Assembly: GCF_003265305.2 (NCBI RefSeq)
Contig: NZ_CP033459.1
Span: 1,860,001 to 1,924,000, forward strand
Reading direction: 5' to 3'
Length of the DNA: 64,000 nt
From: Pseudoprevotella muciniphila
Lineage (GTDB): Bacteria > Bacteroidota > Bacteroidia > Bacteroidales > Bacteroidaceae
Positions 1 through 8,905 of the stretch are shown here, in pieces (positions within the stretch are counted from its first letter, which is position 1; the number at the start of each line of letters is the position of its first letter). The position numbers were made by a program, and so were the translations under genes. Below the pieces are notes generated by a model, which worked only from the letters and a program-made list of their open reading frames with translations, was not told the origin of the DNA and did no database searches.

Positions 1-417
1 ACGGCGAGCCTGCTGGGCGTCAACCAGGTTGAGGTCGATGTGGCGGGGATGACTGATGGCATGTTCTATGGCTTGTTTCGTAATCTCATGGAATACGATG
101 CGTTTGGCTGTCTGCGGATCTAATTTCAAAACTTCCGCCAGATGCCAAGAAATGGCCTCTCCCTCACGGTCTTCATCGGAAGCCAGCCAAACACAATCGG
201 CTTTCTTTGCTTCACTCTGAAGTTCGCGGACAGTAGTTTTTTTCTCTTCTGGAATCTCATATTGAGGTTGGAACGTCTTGAGGTCCACACCGAAATTCTT
301 CTTCTTCAGATCCCTGATGTGTCCTTTTGAGGAAAGCACCTTATAGTCCTTGCCCAGAAATTTTTCTATCGTTTTCGCTTTTGCCGGCGACTCTACGATG
401 ACCAGATTTTTTGGCAT
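1..417 (-). CDS. topA: DNA topoisomerase I (type IA), N-terminal part, cut by window edge
   Basis: Relaxes negatively supercoiled DNA by single-strand passage. Only the first 139 codons are present; the frame runs open off the left edge. Residues 5-21 carry the TOPRIM start (VIVESPAKAKTIEKFLG, with the catalytic Glu at 9), and residues 81-88 read DEDREGEA, the metal-binding acidic motif of type IA enzymes, followed by ISWHL. The ATG at 417 is chosen because the TOPRIM motif begins four residues in and a good promoter ends about 30 bp upstream. It is divided from yqeY by that gene's terminator, so it is its own transcription unit. Identification is secure; the tyrosine domain lies outside the window. 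Confidence 0.95.
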   Translation of the reverse strand, partial: MPKNLVIVESPAKAKTIEKFLGKDYKVLSSKGHIRDLKKKNFGVDLKTFQPQYEIPEEKKTTVRELQSEAKKADCVWLASDEDREGEAISWHLAEVLKLDPQTAKRIVFHEITKQAIEHAISHPRHIDLNLVDAQQARR

Positions 418-448
418 ATTCTTTTAAAATAGGAGTATTTTCGAGGTG

Positions 449-479
449 CAAAGATAGTGCAAGCAAAGAAAATTGCAAA
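449..479 (-). promoter_or_regulatory. Bacteroidetes-type promoter of topA
   Basis: Read on the minus strand, TTTG (479-476), a 19-bp spacer, then TATCTTTG (456-449). This fits the Bacteroidetes sigma-ABfr consensus TTTG-N19-21-TAnnTTTG. The expected start near 442 would leave a leader of about 25 nt before the topA ATG. Confidence 0.7.
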
Positions 480-544
480 ACCAAAAATTTTTTTATTGTT
501 TCTAAGTCTATAAATCTGGCGACAAAAAATCGATGCAAAACAAA

Positions 545-573
545 GACTCCATCGGATGAGTACCGATGGAATC
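545..573 (-). terminator. Rho-independent terminator after yqeY
   Basis: GACTCCATCGG (545-555) and CCGATGGAATC (563-573) form an 11-bp stem with one G-T pair and a 7-nt loop. On the minus strand it is followed by TTTGTTTTG. It lies 40 bp past the yqeY stop and would close the murG-to-yqeY operon. Confidence 0.7.
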
Positions 574-612
574 TTAAATATTGACTTAGTGGGAAGGTTT
601 CTTTGTGTCAGT

Positions 613-1062
613 TTATTCGCTGAGGAGTTTCTTCACGGTGTCGGCTATTGCTTTGCCGTCTGCCTTTCCTGCCAGTTGTTTTGATGCAACACCCATCACC
701 TTTCCCATGTCGCGTGGCGATGTTGCGCCCACTTGTGCTATGATTTCCTTCAGCGTGGTTTCGAGTTCTTCCTGCGAGAGTTGCTTCGGGAGGTATTCCT
801 TGATGCAGTCCACCTGTGCCTGCTCCTCTTCTGCCAGGTCGGGGCGTCCCTGACTGGCGTAGAGGGCAGCCGTGTCTTCGCCCTGCTTTACGAGTTTGGC
901 TATGATTTTCAGGGCTGCGTCATCGGGTAATTCGTCGTTGGCACCGGGTGCAGTCTTTGCCTCGATGAAGAGTTTCTTTACGTTGCGCAATGCCATGAGA
1001 CGAACCTTGTCTTTCGCCTTCATAGCGGAAATAATGTCTTTGCTTACTTGTTCGAATAGCAT
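613..1062 (-). CDS. yqeY: GatB/YqeY domain protein
   Basis: 149-residue protein of the YqeY family, which shares the C-terminal tRNA-binding-like domain of the amidotransferase subunit GatB. The length is the family's usual one. Typical features are the helical N-terminus (residues 1-30, ending in MALRNVK), the central EEEQAQVDCIKEYLPKQLS segment, and the C-terminal DMGKVMG...ADGKAIADTVKKLL. The exact molecular role of stand-alone YqeY proteins is not established. It begins 22 bp after the second ftsZ stop and ends in a terminator, so it is the last gene of the division operon. yqeY next to ftsZ is, from memory, a common Bacteroidales arrangement. Confidence 0.9.
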   Translation of the reverse strand: MLFEQVSKDIISAMKAKDKVRLMALRNVKKLFIEAKTAPGANDELPDDAALKIIAKLVKQGEDTAALYASQGRPDLAEEEQAQVDCIKEYLPKQLSQEELETTLKEIIAQVGATSPRDMGKVMGVASKQLAGKADGKAIADTVKKLLSE

Positions 1063-1084
1063 ATTATCCTAATGTTTATGATTA

Positions 1085-2308
1085 TTATTCATCCAGTTCT
1101 ACAGTACCTTCGCTGAGTGCTTTGCTCGTCGCCATGATTTTGTTGTACTGCTGAACTGTTCTCTTGTGCGTAGAAGTGTTGTCAACCAGTCCGTTGAGTT
1201 CTTCGTCGTCCAGTTCGTTCAGGTTATAGATGAACGTCTGATAGTGCGGTCGCTTGTTTTCGCCTATGTTGCCATAGTATTTTCCTATAGCATCGATGTT
1301 GACGGGTTTGTAGGCGCTTCTGGGCTCCATAGGTTCTTCATCCATAAATCCGCTGGCGAGTATGGTAACTTTCACTTTATCGTGGAGGCTCTTGTCGGTG
1401 GCGATGCCGTATTTTGTCTCGATGTGAGTATCGAAATTCTTCATGAATTCGTCAATCTCCTTCATTTCCGACATTTGGAGCGTGTATTCCTCTTCATCGC
1501 TGAAAGTAACGCTCATGAGCAGTCGCGATGAGCGGTAGTAGTTGTTGTTGTTCAGTAGCGGGGAATGTATGGCTTCGTGTATGGCATGTGTCAGACGTCG
1601 CTCGCCTGAGCCGTAGCCTGTTGTCATAACCGAGATGCCGCCATTGCGCAGCACGAAGTCCACATCCCGGAAGTCGAGTAAGATTTTGCCGCGCATATTG
1701 ATGATATCCATAATGCTGCGCACTGCTGTAGTCAGAACATCGTCGCTTCGCTTGAAGGCATCCATCAGCGACATGTTGTTGTAGATTTCAAACAGTCGCT
1801 CGTTGACGATGACTATCAGCGAATCAACGTATTTCCTCATTTCTTCGAGACCCGTTATGGCCTTCTCTATTTTCTTTTGCCGTTCGAAGATGAAAGGAAG
1901 TGTTACGACACCCACTGTGAGCAATCCCATGTTGTGCGCCTCTCGGGCAATCACAGGAGCTGCACCGGTGCCAGTACCACCGCCCATTCCAGCGGTGATG
2001 AACACCATCTTTGTGCCGTCGTTCATGCAGTCTCTTATCTTCTCTACATCCGCTTCAGCCAGTTTTCTTCCGCGTTCGGGCACACCTCCCGCACCAAGTC
2101 CTTCACCCAACTGCAGTTTTTCCGGTATGGGTGAGTCCTCCAATGCCTTCCGGTCGGTGTTGCAAACCAGATAGCGGACTCCTTCTATTTGTCCCTCGCG
2201 GAACATGTGTCCCACGGCATTATTACCACCGCCGCCAACGCCGATGACCTTTATGATGCTCTCTGTCTGTGCATTCGCTAAGTTGATGACCAGATCGTCT
2301 TCTTCCAT
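1085..2308 (-). CDS. ftsZ: Second, divergent FtsZ-like tubulin GTPase
   Basis: 407-residue tubulin/FtsZ family protein lying 11 bp after another ftsZ. It keeps the N-terminal GVGGGGNNAV, the tubulin signature GGGTGTG (109-115) and the NERLFEIY region, so nucleotide binding is likely retained. The T7 synergy loop reads LLDFRDV (210-216): the two Asp residues remain, but the usual first Asn (NxDFxDV) is Leu. In FtsZ polymers this loop completes the GTPase site of the next subunit, so hydrolysis may be reduced. The C-terminal linker is short and no DIPxFLR-like peptide is visible; it ends EGTVELDE. It could be a regulatory or partner FtsZ that co-polymerises with the first. Family assignment is certain; the role of a second copy is inferred. 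Confidence 0.93.
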   Translation of the reverse strand: MEEDDLVINLANAQTESIIKVIGVGGGGNNAVGHMFREGQIEGVRYLVCNTDRKALEDSPIPEKLQLGEGLGAGGVPERGRKLAEADVEKIRDCMNDGTKMVFITAGMGGGTGTGAAPVIAREAHNMGLLTVGVVTLPFIFERQKKIEKAITGLEEMRKYVDSLIVIVNERLFEIYNNMSLMDAFKRSDDVLTTAVRSIMDIINMRGKILLDFRDVDFVLRNGGISVMTTGYGSGERRLTHAIHEAIHSPLLNNNNYYRSSRLLMSVTFSDEEEYTLQMSEMKEIDEFMKNFDTHIETKYGIATDKSLHDKVKVTILASGFMDEEPMEPRSAYKPVNIDAIGKYYGNIGENKRPHYQTFIYNLNELDDEELNGLVDNTSTHKRTVQQYNKIMATSKALSEGTVELDE

Positions 2309-2319
2309 ATCCTTTATTT

Positions 2320-3651
2320 TTAGAAGGTGATTACTGAAGGCGTTTCTGAAGCAGATACCGCCTCTTCTGTGGCAACGCGTTCTGCCTCACGAGATTTTTG
2401 CTTGATATCGCTCAATTGTTCCTTTGTGCGCTTGTAGGTGGGTGTTAGTTCCACGAGGCTGATAATTTCTTCGTTGTTGAGATCGTTGAGCCCGAAGAGG
2501 AAAGTACGCGCCCTATTGCGTTGTTTGCGTGCATCGGTAGGTTTGTAGTACTTCTCGCGGCGCTCGAGGTATTCTTCCAAACGCTCCTGACGACGGCGCT
2601 CGTCATCCTCTTCCTCCAGTTCTTTCTTTAATTGCATGCCTTCCACTGCATTGATGCCGAAGCCTGTGGCAAGAATAGTAATTTTAATCTTCTTCTCCAA
2701 AGTGGGATCTGTGGCAAGTCCCCATTTTGTTTCAACATCGTCATGGAATTTCGACATGAATTCGTGGATTTCGTTCATTTCTTCCATCATCAGTGTGTCT
2801 TTGTCGCTTTCTGCTGCAAAAGAAATGAAAATCAGCACTTTCTTTGAATTGAAAATGTCGTTATTGTTGAGCAGAGGAGAGTGAAGAGCATCCTCTATGG
2901 CATGTGTTACGCGGCCTTCGCCTTCGCCGTAACCTGTTGACATGATGGCTACACCGCCATCGCGTAATACGGTGCAAACATCTTGAAAATCAAGGTTGAT
3001 GATGCCGTGCATCGTGATGATTTCGGCGATACTTCTGGCAGCGATGCTCAGCGTGTTGTCCGCCTTCTCGAATGCACTCAGCACATTCAAGTCGGGATAG
3101 ATTTCGCGGAGACGTTCGTTGTTGATGACTAAAAGAGCGTCAACGTATTTGGCTATTTCTTCCACACCGTCGAGTGCTTGGTCTATCTTTTTAAAGCCTT
3201 CGAAAAGGAAGGGGATGGTTACGATGCCCACTGTCAAGATGCCTTTTTCCTTAGCACGTTGAGCAATGACAGGAGCAGCACCTGTTCCCGTTCCTCCACC
3301 CATGCCTGCAGTGATGAAAGCCATCTTGGTGCCATCGCTGAGCATATTGTCTATCTCGTTGATGCTTTCTTCGGCTGCTTGACGTGCACGTGCAGGACGA
3401 TTTCCTGCACCCAGACCTTCTTTGCCCAACTGCAGTGTGTTGGGAACGGGCGAGTCGGCAAGCGCTTTGCTATCGGTGTTGCACAATACGAAGTTCACAT
3501 CGTGAATGCCTTCGCGGTACATGTGGTTTACGGCATTTCCTCCACCTCCGCCAACACCGATAACCTTGATGATGCTGGGCGAAGAACTCAGCCCCTTAAC
3601 GTCAATTAAGCCATCGGAAGGCATTTTATTTTTCTTTTCTTTATCTTGCAT
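2320..3651 (-). CDS. ftsZ: Cell division protein FtsZ (canonical copy)
   Basis: 443-residue FtsZ, the GTPase that forms the cytokinetic Z-ring. Visible motifs are GVGGGGGNAV (32-41), the tubulin signature GGGTGTG (118-124), NNERLREIY, and an intact T7 loop NLDFQDV (219-225). After about residue 335 comes a charged linker (ELEEEDDERRRQERLEEYLERR region), then a TYKRTKEQL segment and a C-terminus ending ETPSVITF; I see no DIPxFLR-like tail. It lies 48 bp after ftsA, the usual order. Of the two adjacent ftsZ genes, this one keeps all catalytic residues and is the likely main Z-ring protein. Confidence 0.96.
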   Translation of the reverse strand: MQDKEKKNKMPSDGLIDVKGLSSSPSIIKVIGVGGGGGNAVNHMYREGIHDVNFVLCNTDSKALADSPVPNTLQLGKEGLGAGNRPARARQAAEESINEIDNMLSDGTKMAFITAGMGGGTGTGAAPVIAQRAKEKGILTVGIVTIPFLFEGFKKIDQALDGVEEIAKYVDALLVINNERLREIYPDLNVLSAFEKADNTLSIAARSIAEIITMHGIINLDFQDVCTVLRDGGVAIMSTGYGEGEGRVTHAIEDALHSPLLNNNDIFNSKKVLIFISFAAESDKDTLMMEEMNEIHEFMSKFHDDVETKWGLATDPTLEKKIKITILATGFGINAVEGMQLKKELEEEDDERRRQERLEEYLERREKYYKPTDARKQRNRARTFLFGLNDLNNEEIISLVELTPTYKRTKEQLSDIKQKSREAERVATEEAVSASETPSVITF

Positions 3652-3699
3652 TGTTGTATTCGTTTTGTTGTGGTGAATGATGATATCCCCATAGAGGTA

Positions 3700-5295
3700 T
3701 TATATTTCTTCGTCTTCCGAAGTGACTTTATTTATCGTGTCTTTGATCCTTTGCCAGAATGAGGGTTTCTCCTCTTTCCTTTCTTCTTCTTCTTTAGAAT
3801 TAGAAGTATTTTCAGTCTCTCTGGTGGGATCCACTATCACAACCTTAGGTTTATCTTCTTGTTCTTTAGTTTCATCACTTGAAGTAGAAGGTCCTATAGT
3901 GGTGTTTTCACCTGTCGGAGTTGCTTGTTCTTTAGTAATTCCTTGAGCGACTAATCCTTTTTCGGCCCTTTCTCTCATGAATTTTTCAAATTCTTCATCG
4001 GTCATAGTTTCTTTACCAGACGAAGTAGAACTTTCTTCTGTAGGTTGAGTATTGGGTTTTGCTGGTTCAACAGGTGTTGTTGACTCTTGAATAGGCTCCT
4101 TTACTGTGAAAAGTTCCGTTTCTTTACCAATTTCGCCACCATCGCAGTTCTCTGTACCCTTGTCGAGCATAGCTATGACAGAATTGTAACTGAAGTCGGT
4201 GTTGAAGTCTGTAATCGACTTGTTCACGCGATATTGCAGTGTCATCTTCTGCTCTACGCGTACTTTGTCGAACTTGGGCATAACAATTTTGAAAGCCTCG
4301 GTAATGGCAGATGTGTTAGACACACCACCGCATACCACTATGCCTGCTACCAATTCGCCCGGACGGAGTTTTGAAATCTCCACTTGGTGGTTCACGTTGG
4401 CAATAATCTCTTCCAAACGCGCACTGACGATATTCTTCAACTCATTGATAGGGAAACTGCGTCCGTCCTCCAGAACGATAATCTCCGAAGAGTTCTCATC
4501 AATCTCTTCTATGGCGAAATCGTGTTTAAGTTTCAGGTTTTCTGCTTCTTCGAGGCTGATTTGAAGAGTCTGTGCGATATCGTTTGTGATATTCCATCCG
4601 CCTATGGGCAGTATGGCTGCATGGCGAAGGATGTTGCCTTTGAATACTGCAACACTCGTGGTCTGTGCACCCATATCGACGAATACACAACCGCTCTGGC
4701 GCTCGTTGTCTTTCAGTGTGGCATTAGCAAGCGCCAGGAATGAAACGGGTATTTCTATCACGTTAATGCCTATGTTATAGAACACATCCTCAATCTGCTT
4801 ACGCACAGAGGCACGCGTAACTACGTTCAGAAATTGCCCTTTCAGATTGGAGGTCAGCGTACCCACAGGCTCTGTGCTTGACATGGTGCCCAACTGGTAC
4901 TCTTGTTCGATGACATCAATGATTTCGTAACCCGCAGGCGCAGTTTGGATATTCTCGTCACGAAGTTCATCAATCATATCCTCTGTAACCTTCGTGGTCT
5001 CGGGAAAGGTTCGGTTTATGCAGTTGAGAAGGGTGTGCATACCCATACCGCCAATGCCCACGTAGGCCTTTGAGATTTGCCTGTTCAGTCGTTTCTCAAG
5101 TTTGTCTTTAATCGACTTGATGCATTGCGTCATCTTGTCGATGTTGAGAATTCTACCTTTGCGGATGAAACTTCCGCTCTCCTCTTGTGCAATGGCTAAA
5201 ATCTGGATGGCGCCATCGGGCTGCTTTGTTCCTGCAACAGCCGTAATCTTCGATGAACCTATTTCCAGTGCCACTGTGAATTTTTCGTTTGCCAT
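3700..5295 (-). CDS. ftsA: Cell division protein FtsA with long acidic C-terminal extension
   Basis: Actin-fold ATPase that tethers FtsZ to the membrane. The N-terminus VALEIGSSKITAVAG is the phosphate-1 motif; CVFVDMGAQTTSVAVF (phosphate 2) and IVVCGGVSNTSAI (adenosine motif) follow. The core ends near residue 380. A further 150 or so residues are rich in Glu, Thr, Ser and Pro, making the protein 531 residues against about 420 in well-studied FtsA. The last 20 or so residues (PSFWQRIKDTINKV, then acidic) look like an amphipathic membrane-targeting helix, so the extension seems to be a long flexible spacer before the anchor. It follows ftsQ by 95 bp in the same operon. Confidence 0.95.
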   Translation of the reverse strand: MANEKFTVALEIGSSKITAVAGTKQPDGAIQILAIAQEESGSFIRKGRILNIDKMTQCIKSIKDKLEKRLNRQISKAYVGIGGMGMHTLLNCINRTFPETTKVTEDMIDELRDENIQTAPAGYEIIDVIEQEYQLGTMSSTEPVGTLTSNLKGQFLNVVTRASVRKQIEDVFYNIGINVIEIPVSFLALANATLKDNERQSGCVFVDMGAQTTSVAVFKGNILRHAAILPIGGWNITNDIAQTLQISLEEAENLKLKHDFAIEEIDENSSEIIVLEDGRSFPINELKNIVSARLEEIIANVNHQVEISKLRPGELVAGIVVCGGVSNTSAITEAFKIVMPKFDKVRVEQKMTLQYRVNKSITDFNTDFSYNSVIAMLDKGTENCDGGEIGKETELFTVKEPIQESTTPVEPAKPNTQPTEESSTSSGKETMTDEEFEKFMRERAEKGLVAQGITKEQATPTGENTTIGPSTSSDETKEQEDKPKVVIVDPTRETENTSNSKEEEERKEEKPSFWQRIKDTINKVTSEDEEI

Positions 5296-5390
5296 AGTTT
5301 TCCTTTTTTAGTTTTATTTTTTTCTAATTATTCCAGTCTTTTTCAGTTTCCAAACAAGGAGGATGCTGTCGGTCTGTACAGAAAGCAATT

Positions 5391-6290
5391 TTATGCCTTT
5401 TTGGGTTCCTTCTTGGCTGCGTTACCCTTTGCTTCAGGCTTTGTGGCAGGTGTGTTCTGCTCGGGTTGTTCGGTCTTTTTCTCCTCTTGTGCTTTTGCTT
5501 TCTCAGACTCGGTGTCCTTGAGGTTATCCTGCTTCACACCTCTTACTTGCGAGGGGTATTCTATGTTGATTATCTTATATTTGTTCCAACCCACTGTGGG
5601 AAGAATCTTTTTGTAGAACGACTTGAGATTTCTGAATTTTACCTCCAAATCATTGACAGAGCCGAGTTGAATGATATGATTTCCAACGCGTGGCACCAAG
5701 GATATGTCGCCCAGTGAGTCCACGTTGGCTTGAACAATCTGATCATTCCAGAAACCATCGTCGCGCAGGAAAATACCTAATTTCACGAGCGATTTCTTTG
5801 CAAAGTCGCGACTGACGTTGCCTGTTGCCGTAATAAGGTCGGCAGTGTATCCCATCGACTGCATAGCCCTCCCTTTGTCATCGATGTAGTAGTCGTCGCC
5901 ATTGTCTGCCATAATGCGCATGATGGGTAGTCGCTGCGAAACGAAGATGTGGAACACACCATCGGGTGTCTTGTAGCAGGTAACGTCTTTAACGAAGGGA
6001 TTTTTCTTCAGAAGCGTAGCGACTGGTTCGTTGCTGATGCTTTCAAGCGATTTGCCCTCCAATGTCATGTTTCCCTCTTGCATCAGTCGGCGAACCTCTT
6101 TTTTATCGATGAAACCAATATGTGCGCTGTCAACTATCTGTATATCCACGCTTTTGCAGATTTCGCCAGATTTCTGTCGTGCCACATTGATGAAAATATA
6201 AGCCAGATAGCCCACAATGACCAAACCGATGAAAATCTTCATCACCAGCCACCATTTGTCGAATCTCGAATTAGTACTACTTCCCGACAT
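5391..6290 (-). CDS. ftsQ: Cell division protein FtsQ
   Basis: 299-residue bitopic division protein of the FtsQ/DivIB type, placed between murC and ftsA as expected. One transmembrane helix (about residues 16-35, MKIFIGLVIVGYLAYIFI) follows a short cytoplasmic N-terminus. A POTRA-like domain follows (IQIVDSAHIGFIDKKEV, then LEGKSLESI and VKDVTCYKT). The C-terminal 40 or so residues are a Lys/Glu/Ala/Pro-rich tail that looks disordered. Its start overlaps the end of murC by 14 bp, implying translational coupling. Identification rests on position plus topology, since FtsQ sequences diverge strongly in this phylum. Confidence 0.88.
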   Translation of the reverse strand: MSGSSTNSRFDKWWLVMKIFIGLVIVGYLAYIFINVARQKSGEICKSVDIQIVDSAHIGFIDKKEVRRLMQEGNMTLEGKSLESISNEPVATLLKKNPFVKDVTCYKTPDGVFHIFVSQRLPIMRIMADNGDDYYIDDKGRAMQSMGYTADLITATGNVSRDFAKKSLVKLGIFLRDDGFWNDQIVQANVDSLGDISLVPRVGNHIIQLGSVNDLEVKFRNLKSFYKKILPTVGWNKYKIINIEYPSQVRGVKQDNLKDTESEKAKAQEEKKTEQPEQNTPATKPEAKGNAAKKEPKKA

Positions 6291-7707
6291 CTTCTTTCTC
6301 TTTTAGAATGTCAGTAAATTCAGCCATATAGTTGTCCACATCACCTGCTCCAAGAACAACGAGCACATCGAAGTCGCGCGAGCGCAAAATTTCGGGCAGT
6401 TGCTCCTTGTGCACGAGTTCTTTTTTCATATCCGGTCGCAACTCGTTGTAGATTATCTCGCTCGTGATACCTGGAATGGGCTCTTCTCGGGCAGGATAGA
6501 TGTCGCATAGCAACACTTCGTCCACCAGCGACAGACTTTCTGCAAATTCCTTGTAGAAATCGCGTGTGCGGGTGAAGAGGTGAGGCTGGAAAATTGCCGT
6601 AATCTTCCTGTCGTTGAACACTTCTTTAATAGAGAGGATGCTCTGTCGTATCTCTTCCGGATGGTGCGCATAGTCCGACAGCAGAACGTGGCGGGAGTTC
6701 TTTATCTTGAAGTCGAACCTGCGGTCAACTCCTCCAAAAGTCGCCATGGCACTGCGAATTTCGTCGGCACTGCAGCCTGCAATCTGTGCCAAAGCCATGG
6801 AGGCTATCCCGTTGTCGATGTTGATACTGACAGGAACGCCCAATTCTACATTGCGTATATTTTCAATGGGTGATATAAGGTCGAACACGATGCGTCCATT
6901 GCCGATGCGTATGTTTTCGGCGTGGAAATCGCCTTCAGTGCGGCTATAATCGTATCGGCGGACTCCCTCTTGCAGGCGCTCCTCCATTTCAAGTCCGCGA
7001 TGTACAATCAACGCACCACCAGGTTGGATGAGGCTACTGTAATGAGAAAAACTTTCAAGGTAAGCCTCCTTTGTGCCGTAGATGTCGAGGTGGTCGGCAT
7101 CTGTGGCTGTGATGATGGAGGCGTAGGGGTGCAGATGGTGGAACGAGCGGTCGAATTCGTCGGCTTCTATCACTACGTAGGGTGATGTGGCAGATAACAG
7201 GTAGTTTGTGCCGTAGTTCTTCGTGATGCCACCGAGGAAAGCATTGCAGCCCACTTGGCTTTCGTGCAGCAGATGTGCTGTCATGGCAGACGTGGTAGTC
7301 TTTCCGTGGGTGCCGGCGCAGCAGAGACCACGCATCTGACGTGTCAGCGTGCCGAGCACTTGTGCGCGTTTCTGGATGTCGAAGTTGTTGGAGCGGAAGT
7401 ATGTCAGTTCGGTATGGTCGCTTGGAATGGCAGGCGTGTAAACCACGAGCGTGTGCTCCTTGTCGCGGCAGGCTGCAGGTATTTGGTTTACGTCGTCCTC
7501 ATAGTGAATCAAGGCGCCTTCCTTGCAGAGTTCTTCGGTCAGAGGGGACGGTGTGCGGTCATAGCCACCCACAGTGATGCCTTTTGAGAGGAAATATCGC
7601 ACAAGGGCACTCATTCCGATGCCGCCTGCGCCAATGAAATATGTCGATTTGATATCCACGGTGTTTCTTTTGATGTTAGGATGTGATAGAATGGTGATTG
7701 GTACCAA
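6277..7707 (-). CDS. murC: UDP-N-acetylmuramate--L-alanine ligase MurC
   Basis: Cytoplasmic ATP-dependent ligase that adds the first L-Ala to UDP-MurNAc in peptidoglycan precursor synthesis. Motifs: STYFIGAGGIGMSALV (Rossmann-like UDP binding, near residue 21), CCAGTHGKTTTSAM (P-loop), VIEADEFDRSF, and SDYAHHPEEIR in the C-terminal domain. The ATG at 7707 lies 9 bp after the murG stop. A GTG at 7659 (giving VDIKSTYFIG) would match the usual short N-terminus of MurC better, so the first 16 residues may not be translated. It overlaps ftsQ by 14 bp. Confidence 0.96.
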   Translation of the reverse strand: MVPITILSHPNIKRNTVDIKSTYFIGAGGIGMSALVRYFLSKGITVGGYDRTPSPLTEELCKEGALIHYEDDVNQIPAACRDKEHTLVVYTPAIPSDHTELTYFRSNNFDIQKRAQVLGTLTRQMRGLCCAGTHGKTTTSAMTAHLLHESQVGCNAFLGGITKNYGTNYLLSATSPYVVIEADEFDRSFHHLHPYASIITATDADHLDIYGTKEAYLESFSHYSSLIQPGGALIVHRGLEMEERLQEGVRRYDYSRTEGDFHAENIRIGNGRIVFDLISPIENIRNVELGVPVSINIDNGIASMALAQIAGCSADEIRSAMATFGGVDRRFDFKIKNSRHVLLSDYAHHPEEIRQSILSIKEVFNDRKITAIFQPHLFTRTRDFYKEFAESLSLVDEVLLCDIYPAREEPIPGITSEIIYNELRPDMKKELVHKEQLPEILRSRDFDVLVVLGAGDVDNYMAEFTDILKEKEDVGK

Positions 7708-7716
7708 TACCCTTTA

Positions 7717-8847
7717 TTAGTCCTGTGTCGCTTTGCGTGACAGGGCGAGTTCGATGGCGATGTCAGCGATGTCGGACGCTGCATTGGGTTTGGCGAGTTG
7801 AAGGATGTTCTTACCCAAAGTGGAGAGTCTCTCTGTGTCCTCCACTGTGTTGATGGCATTGGCTATCAACTTGCGTCGGGCGTCGGCATCCTTCACGTAG
7901 ATGGCTGCATCTTGCTCCACCAAGGCGAGCGCGTTTTTCGTCTGATGGTCTTCTGCTACATTGGGAGAAGGCACCAGAATGCATGGCTTACCCAGCATAC
8001 AGAGTTCGCTGATGCTGCTTGCTCCTGCTCGCGAAATGACGAGGTCGGCGGCAGCGTATGCCATGCGCATGTCGGAAATGAATGCGTTGGCATACAGATT
8101 GTCAGGTTGCTTCATTTCTGAGAGTTGCTTCTCTATTTTTTCGCTGTAGTACTTACCTGTCTGCCAGATAATCTGAACATTTTTCTGTTGACGGATGAGC
8201 GAAATGCTGCCCAATACGCTGTCGTTCAGTGTTTTAGCGCCCAGTGAACCTCCCACGATGAGAATGGTCCGCTTCGTGGGATCTAACCCAAAAGATTTTA
8301 CCGCTTCTTCGCGCGACACACTTTGGTCGAGCAAGTTCTGTCGGACAGGATTGCCCGTGAAAACGATGCTCTCTGCCGGGAAGAAACGCTCCATGCCGCT
8401 ATATGCCACGCAGATACGGTCTGCCTTCTTGGCAAGCAACTTATTTGTTACGCCTGCGTAGGAATTTTGCTCCTGAATGAGCGTGGGAATTCCCAATTTT
8501 GTGGCTTGGTCGAGGGTGGGGCCACTCGCATAGCCACCCACGCCGATAGCGATGTCGGGTGCAAACTTGCGGAGGATTTTCCGTGCCTGACGACGGCTAC
8601 GCATCAGGTTCCAGATCACCTTGATGTTCTTCAGCATGTTCTTGCGGTCGAAACCTTGCACGGGAAGCCCCTTAATTTCGTAACCTGCGTCTGGAACGCG
8701 TTGCATTTCCATTCTGCCGAGAGCACCGACAAAAAGAATTTCTGTGTCGGGGCGTTTCTCACGAATGGCATTAGCGATGGATATTGCAGGGAAGATATGA
8801 CCTCCCGTGCCACCCCCACTGATGATGACTTTCAAATTTTTACTCAT
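7717..8847 (-). CDS. murG: UDP-GlcNAc--lipid I N-acetylglucosaminyltransferase MurG
   Basis: Membrane-associated GT28 enzyme that converts lipid I to lipid II. The N-terminus VIISGGGTGGHIFPAISIA is the MurG G-loop; GGYASGPTL, TGNPVRQNL, GGSLGAKTLND and SRAGASSISEL (sugar-nucleotide site) follow. Length 376 is normal. It is the first gene of the operon here: a promoter lies just upstream, and beyond that a terminator from the neighbouring unit. The genes that usually precede it (ftsW, murD, mraY) are not in this window. Confidence 0.97.
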   Translation of the reverse strand: MSKNLKVIISGGGTGGHIFPAISIANAIREKRPDTEILFVGALGRMEMQRVPDAGYEIKGLPVQGFDRKNMLKNIKVIWNLMRSRRQARKILRKFAPDIAIGVGGYASGPTLDQATKLGIPTLIQEQNSYAGVTNKLLAKKADRICVAYSGMERFFPAESIVFTGNPVRQNLLDQSVSREEAVKSFGLDPTKRTILIVGGSLGAKTLNDSVLGSISLIRQQKNVQIIWQTGKYYSEKIEKQLSEMKQPDNLYANAFISDMRMAYAAADLVISRAGASSISELCMLGKPCILVPSPNVAEDHQTKNALALVEQDAAIYVKDADARRKLIANAINTVEDTERLSTLGKNILQLAKPNAASDIADIAIELALSRKATQD

Positions 8848-8897
8848 ATTTTCCTTTTTCCTTTTTTCCTTTTTTTGCTATCTCGACAGATAGCGTA

Positions 8898-8905
8898 CAA
8901 AATTA
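8898..8905 (-). promoter_or_regulatory. -7 element of murG operon promoter
   Basis: On the minus strand this reads TAATTTTG, matching TAnnTTTG. The expected start near 8891 gives a leader of about 44 nt before murG. No well-spaced -33 TTTG is seen (TTG candidates are 15 or 24 bp away), so confidence is moderate. The rest of 8848-9029 is AT-rich and shows no gene. Confidence 0.5.

Noticed and set aside
341-538. 65-codon minus-strand frame upstream of and overlapping topA
   Set aside because: It covers the topA promoter and start in another frame, with no start signals of its own.
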